From Burkholderiaceae bacterium (GTDB lineage: Bacteria > Pseudomonadota > Gammaproteobacteria > Burkholderiales > Burkholderiaceae), in assembly GCA_947452535.1 (NCBI GenBank), contig CANGCM010000003.1:1-64000 (forward strand): DNA of 64,000 nt, given 5' to 3'. The notes under the pieces were generated by a model. The model did not search any database and was not told the DNA's origin. It saw only the letters and a list, made by a program, of their open reading frames with translations. A program made the position numbers and the translations under genes. Below are positions 51,521-58,183 of the stretch, piece after piece. Numbering within the stretch: position 1 is the stretch's first letter; every line of letters starts with the position of its first letter.

Positions 51521-53131
51521 CTATTGTTCTTCTGAGGTCTCTTCAACCTCAGCATCAGGCCACTCATCCTCGTCGGGCTCTTCTTGAGTCTGCTGAACGA
51601 AGCTTCGAATAGCATGCAAGGAGTCATCGGCAATCGCTTGCATCGTTAGCGGCTCTAAATCATCTACAGCCAATAAACGCAACTGCTCTTCATCACCCAG
51701 CTCAGCGGCACGCGCCAACTCCAGTAATTGCCCTAAAAAACCGCTTCCGTCTGAAATGGCATCAACAACGGCATGAGGCAAATTAAAGTCCTGCAGCACT
51801 TCACGGCTAGGCTTATCAAAAAGCACCTCAACCAAGGATAATCCGCCAGTTAAGAAGGCTAGATCGGTAGAGGCGAGTCCGCCCCCGGCCCCAAGACGGC
51901 CCGCGGCATTTTCCATGAAGAATGCACGCACACAAACGTGTTGCAATAAAGGCAAGGAATCCAGATGAACGCCCGCACTATTGTTGGCATATAACAATAA
52001 CTGGGTCCATCGGGTAATCCGTTTAATCCCAGACAGAACGACTGCATCACGCACGTTTACAACCTTGCGGTTCTTTCTTTTCCCTTCAATTTCAGCAATC
52101 TTAATAAGATGCTTGGCCACAGTCGGATTTTGAGATAGCTCAGAATCCAATTGGGACAATTCTGGGTTCGAAAGCAAGAGAGTTAGCAACTTTAAGAGCT
52201 TAAGATGCTTTTCATCTCTGTGCATGGACGTTTCTGGAGCGGCATGGGTAAAAAAGTAGCCCTCAAATAGATCAAAACCAAGCTCTTTAGCTTGATGTAA
52301 TGCATCTATCGTATTTACATCGGTGGCGAGAGCCTGGATCTCTAATTCATGGCATTTATCAATAATTTCTTTTAATTGATCATGATTACCATGGACCGGA
52401 TCCAGCTTTACAAACTTGAAAAGCGGCAAAATATCGCTGTAACCCTCAAAAAGATGGTCAAAATCAGTGAGCACTAATTGATACTTCACTCTATTGAGAC
52501 TCTCGCATTCCTTCAGAACCTCAGGATCCGCCAGAAGCTTGTAAGGAATCTCCAAGGCAAATTTCAGCGCTGGAAGCGACCTCACCTTCTTATCTAGCAA
52601 AATCTCTTTATTGACCTTAATGAATCCAATTTGACGACCAAGAGAATTTGCTACTCCCTTTTCACGCAAGGCACGCATGACTTCGCTCAGCTTTACAAAT
52701 GGCTCTGGAGGCAATTCTGGAGGGGTCTCTGATGCATTTTCCTCTGCGGACTCAGGCTGCTTTTCTTGCTCCCGGTCTTCATTGGAGACTTCACCAGGCC
52801 CATCGGAATCTTCTGGATTCGACTCATTTGCGCTAGATTCATCGTCCTCTGCGGGCAAATACGAATTAGGATTTAAGTCTTTTTCAGCAATTTCTTCTGG
52901 AGTTGCGCCGGCAAAAATCAACTCAGCCCGTTTTAAGGCAATGGCATTGGCTCGGTCAGCAGCGTCTTCAGTACCCATCCTAAAAAATAATTCAAAACCC
53001 ATCAATACGCTGTTTTTATCAACGATTGGCTCGCGTCCAAAATAGGCGTTTTCTGGTTGAATTTGCTCAGGTGGCTCAAACGCTTCTGGCTCTTCTGGCT
53101 TGCTACTTTTAAATTTTGAAAAGAATCCCAT
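51521..53131 (-). CDS. EAL-HDOD-type protein with an acidic insertion
   Basis: A 536-residue relative of the 48857 protein. The EAL-like half (YFGREPIVDKNSVLMGFELFFRMG, VLTDFDHLFEGY, FKFVKLDPVHG) lacks the full catalytic set. It is interrupted by a highly acidic low-complexity stretch (about residues 93-144, rich in Glu, Asp, Ser and Pro). The HDOD half begins near residue 310 (LKLLKLLTLLLSNPELSQ, VVNVRDAVVLSGIKRITRWTQLLLYA). A further acidic tail ends the protein. It probably works as a non-catalytic c-di-GMP or protein-interaction hub. It heads a three-gene run with 51129 and 50862. Confidence 0.82.
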   Translation of the reverse strand: MGFFSKFKSSKPEEPEAFEPPEQIQPENAYFGREPIVDKNSVLMGFELFFRMGTEDAADRANAIALKRAELIFAGATPEEIAEKDLNPNSYLPAEDDESSANESNPEDSDGPGEVSNEDREQEKQPESAEENASETPPELPPEPFVKLSEVMRALREKGVANSLGRQIGFIKVNKEILLDKKVRSLPALKFALEIPYKLLADPEVLKECESLNRVKYQLVLTDFDHLFEGYSDILPLFKFVKLDPVHGNHDQLKEIIDKCHELEIQALATDVNTIDALHQAKELGFDLFEGYFFTHAAPETSMHRDEKHLKLLKLLTLLLSNPELSQLDSELSQNPTVAKHLIKIAEIEGKRKNRKVVNVRDAVVLSGIKRITRWTQLLLYANNSAGVHLDSLPLLQHVCVRAFFMENAAGRLGAGGGLASTDLAFLTGGLSLVEVLFDKPSREVLQDFNLPHAVVDAISDGSGFLGQLLELARAAELGDEEQLRLLAVDDLEPLTMQAIADDSLHAIRSFVQQTQEEPDEDEWPDAEVEETSEEQ

Positions 53132-53236
53132 ATTTACCTAAATTTACTCAATTAGCGCGCAATAAAAATTTATACCCATTGAATAGGAAATGCAACAAAT
53201 CTTACACATTAAATACGCAGCGAAAGTGGGCAAATA

Positions 53237-53533
53237 TTAGGGGTTCTTTTTAACCGGCTGCTTTGCCTGCTCTTTAGCTAAGTTCAGAGTAGCCATAAGA
53301 GCCTCAATTTCCTCGAGCTTTTTTAAGGCATCGGCAAGCTTGTCTCGCGTAACCATCAGGGCGTCACTGTTGCTTCGGCTCTCAACCTGAGTTTCACGCA
53401 AAATCGTATGTAAGGATTTTTGACTGTTATTTAGCAAGTCAAAGGAATCATTCAGCCTAATTGCGTATGCCGCAATAGCAACAAAAGCTATCGCAACGAT
53501 AACAAAAATGACGGGGACAAGTGTTTCAACCAT
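53237..53533 (-). CDS. Small membrane-anchored coiled-coil protein
   Basis: A 98-residue protein with one N-terminal membrane helix (VPVIFVIVAIAFVAIAAYAI) and a heptad-rich helical remainder ending in a basic tail. No family recognised. It lies 105 bases upstream of the EAL-HDOD gene on the same strand and back to back with the orphan flagellin gene. Confidence 0.55.
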   Translation of the reverse strand: MVETLVPVIFVIVAIAFVAIAAYAIRLNDSFDLLNNSQKSLHTILRETQVESRSNSDALMVTRDKLADALKKLEEIEALMATLNLAKEQAKQPVKKNP

Positions 53534-53631
53534 ATTGTCGGTAATTTTACATCTTTATGCTTGTCAGGCAAGTGTTCATAGCCGTTTTTTGGCATCCCGC
53601 CCCTCAGTCAAAATATTTTTCATCAATTCTC

Positions 53632-53658
53632 TAAAGCTTTACTAAAAATAACCGTAAA
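53632..53658 (+). promoter_or_regulatory. Sigma-28 promoter of the orphan flagellin
   Basis: TAAAGCTT (53632-53639), 11-base spacer, ACCGTAAA (53651-53658). The -35 differs from consensus at one base and the CCG core of the -10 is intact. The predicted transcript start is near 53665, leaving a leader of about 38 bases without a clear Shine-Dalgarno sequence. Confidence 0.72.
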
Positions 53659-53702
53659 AGGAGGGATGAGGCTTCTTTTTGTCGAAAAACTATTGAAAAA
53701 AA

Positions 53703-54524
53703 ATGATACTGAATTTATCTAAAGCTTTAGGCCCGATCCTATCTGCTGCAGTAAGAAAAACTGACACCAGTATTTATGATGTTCAGAAAACCTTGGCTAC
53801 AGGGAAAAATCCTGATATGAATGCTGCTGAGATGAGGATTTCTACTGGGGTAGCTCTTGACATTAGCCTTTGGGCTGTCAGGCAACAAGCTCTAAATCAA
53901 AGTCAAAATATTATTGAAGTGGCAAGAACCGGCTTAGATAGCGCCACGAGCCTCGTCTACCAACTTCAAACGCTTGCGAGTAGCGCCTCGAGCGGGACAT
54001 TTTCAGATTCGGATTTGTCTAATATGAATGCGACATTCCTGGTGCTTGCAAAGCAAATTATCTCGGCAGCCTCAAATGCAACCGTCAATGGCACTAACCT
54101 ATTAGTAGGAACTACCGGGGCTGTTTTCTACGCGGGTATCAGCAACGGCACTCGATCTGCAACCGCAATGACCATTGTAGGCGTCAATTTAGACTCTATT
54201 GGCGCAGTTTGTACTGCTCTCAGCATTACGTCCACAGGGTCTGCAACATCTGCAATTTATGTTTTATCGACCCAGCTTACCAATATTAGTGCTGGGCAGT
54301 CTTCATTGAGTGCCCACTCTATGGCTATGGCAATTAACTCCACTGCAGCCTCCAGTATCAGCTCCAACCTAGAGGACTATATTGCCGCTATTGAAAACAT
54401 AGACCCTACAGCCCTACAAATGAAGCTGCAAGAGCTAAATCAACAGCAAAGCATTAACTATTACCTCATATCGCAAATGAATCTTCAGTCAGAGAAAATA
54501 CTTGCGGTATTCAAAGTGCACTAA
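53703..54524 (+). CDS. Orphan flagellin-family protein
   Basis: A 273-residue paralogue of the flagellins at 25365 and 26358, about 27 kb away: DVQKTLATGKNPDMN, IIEVARTGLDSATSLVYQLQTLASSASSG, VNGTNLL, CTALSIT with Cys170, and the C-terminal IENIDPTALQMKLQELNQQQSINYYLISQMN. The N-terminal helix is more divergent and contains a tryptophan. The start at 53703 has an A run but no ribosome-binding site; AGGAGGG at 53660-53665 is too far upstream. It is transcribed from its own sigma-28 site, so it is a late gene, perhaps a minor filament subunit. Confidence 0.82.
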   Translation: MILNLSKALGPILSAAVRKTDTSIYDVQKTLATGKNPDMNAAEMRISTGVALDISLWAVRQQALNQSQNIIEVARTGLDSATSLVYQLQTLASSASSGTFSDSDLSNMNATFLVLAKQIISAASNATVNGTNLLVGTTGAVFYAGISNGTRSATAMTIVGVNLDSIGAVCTALSITSTGSATSAIYVLSTQLTNISAGQSSLSAHSMAMAINSTAASSISSNLEDYIAAIENIDPTALQMKLQELNQQQSINYYLISQMNLQSEKILAVFKVH

Positions 54525-54859
54525 GCCCATTTGTTTAAAGGAATAATTTGACTGTCAATCATGATTCCAAGCTGAAATGCATCTGCGGCACCAATATTTG
54601 TATTGACGTGAGTTGTCATAACGTAGCGAATGATATTGATCGTCATATTCCTTAATTCGCTTGGCATGAACACTTTCATTTGCGCATTAAACAGAGCAAG
54701 AACCTTTTCCGGATCAATTGACCTCAGCTCAGGAACGTGATTTTTATTAACATTCATCATCAGCAATAGGCATGCCTTCACATCCTTACCCTCTGAGAAG
54801 TGGCGATTAAAACTTTGGCAAAGAGCGCGAGCAACGTCTTTATCGGCGGTTCGTATCAT
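54521..54859 (-). CDS. Unknown small helical protein
   Basis: A 112-residue protein of unknown family, tail to tail with the orphan flagellin (four-base overlap). It is predicted helical (DKDVARALCQSFNRHFSEG, LNMTINIIRYVMTTHVNT-like segments) with no signal or membrane helix. A plausible sigma-70 promoter sits 32 bases upstream. The size would suit a chaperone or regulator, but there is no motif to support that. Confidence 0.5.
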   Translation of the reverse strand: MIRTADKDVARALCQSFNRHFSEGKDVKACLLLMMNVNKNHVPELRSIDPEKVLALFNAQMKVFMPSELRNMTINIIRYVMTTHVNTNIGAADAFQLGIMIDSQIIPLNKWA

Positions 54860-54890
54860 GTGATGCAGGGGCTATGGTGAATATGGGAAA

Positions 54891-54919
54891 TTTATAATAG
54901 CATAGGGTTTACAAGCCAA
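54891..54919 (-). promoter_or_regulatory. Possible sigma-70 promoter for the 54521 gene
   Basis: On the minus strand TTGGCT, a 17-base spacer and TATAAA lie 32 bases before the ATG. Box quality and spacing are good for a housekeeping promoter. Confidence 0.5.
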
Positions 54920-54998
54920 ATTATTCAAAGCAAATTGGCCCTCCCCCCTAATATAATAGTAGTCAATTATCCGAATAAAACTAGACCTGCTCCAGATC

Positions 54999-55496
54999 AT
55001 GAAAACTTATCAATTACTTTTAGTCTCAGTTCTTTTATCCAGCCCAATGTTGAGCTTTGCACAAGAGGTAGATCCAAGTTCAGCATGTATTGCTAACCTA
55101 TCGGAAAACCCTGACTTTAAAATAATTAGTAGCAAGGTGGCTTTGGCTGGGGCAAATAATCAAACAATTGAAATGCTAACCAATAAATCAAAGCCTAAGA
55201 AAAATGAAATGCCTGTTATTTCAAAATGGAGCTCTTCTCTAAAAGAATGCTTCGACTTGGGTGGGGCATATAGAAAAGAGAATTATTCCGAATTCATGCG
55301 GTCTGCTCAAGTTGAGACATTTCAGAATTTTGAAAATTTAGTAGAGAAGCTCTACATGCGAAAAATGACCTATGGTGCATTCGCAAGTGCGAGAGCCTCA
55401 GAGTTGCGCACCTATAACGCAAAAGTACTTCAAAATCAGCGCAATATTGAGAATCAGAAAAACTTAGATACCACGGTCAAAATTAAGTCGATGTAA
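54999..55496 (+). CDS. Exported protein of unknown function
   Basis: A 165-residue protein with a signal peptide (MKTYQLLLVSVLLSSPMLSFA, cleavage likely before QEV). The mature part has two cysteines (in SACIANL and KECFDLG) and a helical, Lys/Asn-rich C-terminus. No family recognised. TATAAT at 54952-54957 may be part of its promoter, but no good -35 was found. Confidence 0.6.
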   Translation: MKTYQLLLVSVLLSSPMLSFAQEVDPSSACIANLSENPDFKIISSKVALAGANNQTIEMLTNKSKPKKNEMPVISKWSSSLKECFDLGGAYRKENYSEFMRSAQVETFQNFENLVEKLYMRKMTYGAFASARASELRTYNAKVLQNQRNIENQKNLDTTVKIKSM

Positions 55497-55511
55497 ATTG
55501 ATAGGATAGCC

Positions 55512-55748
55512 ATGAAAGAGATCTACCTCGTCTTTGCCGAATGGTGCAATTCTGAAAACACCTGGATCGCCTCGTCGAATGACATTCCAGGATTTATGGC
55601 GGAAGCTGACAGTATTGAAGCACTGTCAATAAAAATACAGTCCCTTGTTCCTGAATTACTACTTTTAAATAATCAGGCGACCGCAGGAGAGATCATGATT
55701 GAAATCATTGCTCGTAAATTCGTAAAAACCCACTCCTTGGAGAATTAA
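55512..55748 (+). CDS. HicB-like (DUF1902) antitoxin
   Basis: A 78-residue protein: EIYLVFAEWCNSENTWIASSNDIPGFMAEADSIEALSIKIQSLVPELL follows the degraded RNase-H-like fold of HicB/DUF1902 antitoxins. There is no room for a separate DNA-binding domain. It ends one base before the HicA-like gene, the reverse of the usual hicA-hicB order. It should bind and neutralise the downstream toxin. Confidence 0.72.
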   Translation: MKEIYLVFAEWCNSENTWIASSNDIPGFMAEADSIEALSIKIQSLVPELLLLNNQATAGEIMIEIIARKFVKTHSLEN

Positions 55749-55749
55749 C

Positions 55750-56010
55750 ATGGTGACTGTTTATTCCCAATCGATGAGCTCATCGCTGACGCCGAGGATT
55801 ATTGAGTTAATTAAGGCGGCTGGTTGTGAGTACATCCAAGCAGGTCGTCGCGGTAATCATGATATTTGGTACTCCCCAATAGTTAACCTACACTTTCCTG
55901 TGGACAGCAAAATTCGCTCAATCAAGGCCGCCAATATTTTGCTTACGATTTCAGGCCTACCTCACCTTGTTCAAGAAAATGACGATGAAGGCGAAAATAC
56001 CGAGGGATAA
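55750..56010 (+). CDS. HicA-like mRNA interferase toxin
   Basis: An 86-residue protein with the HicA pattern: IIELIKAAGCEYIQAGRRGNHDIWYSPIVNLHFPV, where the His in GNHDIW is the catalytic histidine position, then IKAANILLTISGL. Such toxins cleave mRNA on ribosomes. The GGAG of the preceding gene's last codons serves as ribosome-binding site. An acidic tail ends the protein. It forms a type II toxin-antitoxin pair with the DUF1902 gene. Confidence 0.75.
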   Translation: MVTVYSQSMSSSLTPRIIELIKAAGCEYIQAGRRGNHDIWYSPIVNLHFPVDSKIRSIKAANILLTISGLPHLVQENDDEGENTEG

Positions 56011-56095
56011 AATGAAACCATGTTGCATAACAAGTGATTAGTGATTTCAACAACGAATTCAAATCTCTATTTCACTATTGGCTTCATTTAAAAAA

Positions 56096-57757
56096 CTAAT
56101 TTTTTTGGCTTTCTGGACCACTCTCAGCCTGAGGGGTCAAAATAGTTGGATATGAAACTGCCCAGGTTCCCGGATAATCACGGCTATAGTGCAGCCCCCT
56201 ACTTTCTCTGCGCATGAGTGCTGATCTCACAATCAGCTCCGCGCATTCTAGTAGGTTGCGCAACTCGATTAAGTCACGGGTTACCTTAAAGTTAGCGTAA
56301 TATTCTTGTACTTCATAACGTAGTAGCTTAATGCGATGCAATGCTCTCTCAAGACGTCGATTAGTTCTAACAATACCAACGTAGTTCCACATTAATGAAC
56401 GCAGCTCGTCCCAGTTATGGGCGATGACAACCTGCTCATCGGCATCTTCTACCTGACTCTCATCCCATAGGGGTAGCTTGGGCATAGCAGGAGTCTTAAG
56501 AGCTGAGATATCTCGAGCAGCTGCTTTACCAATCACTATGCATTCTAATAATGAATTGCTTGCCAAGCGATTAGCGCCGTGAAGTCCGGTATAGGTTGCC
56601 TCGCCCACCGCGTATAACCCTGGTAAATCGGTTTTTCCCTTCAGGTCGGTAACGACTCCACCGCAGGTGTAATGTGCTGCGGGTACAACAGGAATTGGCT
56701 CTTTAGTAATATCCAGACCTAAGCTCATACAACGTGCATAGATCATCGGAAAATGCTCTTTGATAAATGCTTCACCTAAATGGGTTGCATCCAGCTGTAC
56801 ATAATCAAGACCGTGCTTCTTCATCTCAAAGTCAATGGCTCTAGCAACGATGTCACGAGGAGCTAACTCATTGCGCTCGTCATGTTCTGACATAAAGCGT
56901 GTGCCATCAGGTAACTTGAGTAAGCCACCCTCACCGCGTATCGCCTCAGTAATTAAAAAAGTTCTATCACTAGGGTGATACAAGCAGGTCGGATGAAACT
57001 GGATAAATTCCATATTACCAACTCGACAACCTGCTCGCCATGCCATGGCAATACCATCGCCTGTTGCTGTATCGGGGTTGCTGGTATATCGGTAGACCTT
57101 GCCCACGCCACCAGTAGCCAAGACTACTGATTTAGCTTCAATCGTTTCTACGTGATTATTTTTAATATCGAGTGCATACACACCATAACAACGATTCGGT
57201 TTAGCCCGTTGGGCCTTCTCATCCAGGTGGCGATTAGTAATCAGATCTAAGGCAATCCAATGCTCTAATAATTGAATATTTTTGTGGGTACGGGCTTTAT
57301 CTAAAAGTACTTCATGAATTGCCTTACCGGTAGCATCGGCAACGTGGGCAATACGACGCTGACTATGGCCACCTTCACGCGTGAGATGCAAACCCATCGG
57401 ACCAGTCTCATCAGGGGTGAAAGGTACACCCTGCTCCACTAACCAGCGAATAGCTTCGGTGCTTTCTTCGGCAATATAGCGTGCAGTCGATTCCACTACG
57501 AGACCAGCACCAGCATCAAGCGTGTCGGCTACATGAGAATCAACACTGTCACGCTCCTTATCCACCACTCCGACAATGCCACCTTGGGCCCAGGAAGTAG
57601 CACCTTCGCCCAGCGCTCTTTTGGCCATCACAATGACTGGCTGAGTCTCGGCCATATGTAAGGCTACGGTTAATCCGGCGAGACCCGCTCCAATAATGAG
57701 AACAGGTAATTCAGCTTTAGTGTCAGTCGATTGGGAGGAGGGTTTTGAGCTAGTCAT
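56096..57757 (-). CDS. nadB: L-aspartate oxidase NadB
   Basis: A 553-residue flavoenzyme. It has the FAD-binding start [14 protein letters not shown], the [14 protein letters not shown] stretch, the succinate-dehydrogenase-like HPTCLY and [11 protein letters not shown] motifs, the catalytic-region [13 protein letters not shown] and the C-terminal [16 protein letters not shown]. It oxidises aspartate to iminoaspartate, the first step of NAD synthesis with NadA, which is not in this window. It is monocistronic here, with the ParD-like gene 174 bases upstream. Confidence 0.96.
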   Translation of the reverse strand: MTSSKPSSQSTDTKAELPVLIIGAGLAGLTVALHMAETQPVIVMAKRALGEGATSWAQGGIVGVVDKERDSVDSHVADTLDAGAGLVVESTARYIAEESTEAIRWLVEQGVPFTPDETGPMGLHLTREGGHSQRRIAHVADATGKAIHEVLLDKARTHKNIQLLEHWIALDLITNRHLDEKAQRAKPNRCYGVYALDIKNNHVETIEAKSVVLATGGVGKVYRYTSNPDTATGDGIAMAWRAGCRVGNMEFIQFHPTCLYHPSDRTFLITEAIRGEGGLLKLPDGTRFMSEHDERNELAPRDIVARAIDFEMKKHGLDYVQLDATHLGEAFIKEHFPMIYARCMSLGLDITKEPIPVVPAAHYTCGGVVTDLKGKTDLPGLYAVGEATYTGLHGANRLASNSLLECIVIGKAAARDISALKTPAMPKLPLWDESQVEDADEQVVIAHNWDELRSLMWNYVGIVRTNRRLERALHRIKLLRYEVQEYYANFKVTRDLIELRNLLECAELIVRSALMRRESRGLHYSRDYPGTWAVSYPTILTPQAESGPESQKN

Positions 57758-57931
57758 GCTTCATTCTAAAGGGCAATGGAAAAACCTGTTCTTGCAGGAC
57801 TTGAGATCAGCCCACAGCTATGCAAAAACCTATGAATAAATTAAGCAAGGTTAGAAAAATATGTCTGCCAGACACTACAGAATCTCTTTACCCACAGGTC
57901 GTATATTCAGCCATTCACCATCTTCTTTAGA

Positions 57932-58075
57932 TCACCTCAAATCTGGATTATCAATTGCCGTTCGCCCTACTTTTACCCAAAACTCAATTTGCCCCGCAAT
58001 ACTGCGGCGCTCATTCTTAGACGCCACTCTCGCTGACTCATATAAATCCTGATTTATTTTGACCGATATACCCAT
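57932..58075 (-). CDS. Very small ParD-like antitoxin
   Basis: A 47-residue protein starting MGISVKINQDLYESARVAS and ending in the family signature RRSIAGQIEFWVKVGRTAIDNPDLR, which matches ParD-like (ribbon-helix-helix type) antitoxins. A good AGGAG lies 8 bases before the ATG. No toxin gene is adjacent: downstream is a 174-base gap before nadB. A longer open frame on the opposite strand (57861-58052) is the shadow of this gene. Confidence 0.8.
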   Translation of the reverse strand: MGISVKINQDLYESARVASKNERRSIAGQIEFWVKVGRTAIDNPDLR

Positions 58076-58141
58076 GCAATTTCTCCTGTTAGGGTAGTTT
58101 TACTACATAAGCAGCACTGTTGAAAACAAGGTCTTTTTAAT

Positions 58142-58168
58142 AAAAAAAACCGCCCTAAGGCGGCCTTT
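58142..58168 (-). terminator. Terminator of the formate dehydrogenase operon
   Basis: CCGCC-CTAA-GGCGG forms a GC-rich stem followed on the minus strand by eight T. It lies about 20 bases after the fdhA stop. A TTTT on the other side makes it weakly bidirectional. Confidence 0.9.
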
Positions 58169-58183
58169 TCTTCAGTGAAAGAA

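Noticed and set aside
53666-53722. Short upstream frame of 18 codons overlapping the orphan flagellin start
   Set aside because: Its ATG lies one base after AGGAGGG, too close for initiation, and at or before the predicted transcript start.
57861-58052. 63-codon open frame on the + strand
   Set aside because: It is antisense to the ParD-like gene at 57932-58075, which has a family signature and a ribosome-binding site; this frame has neither.
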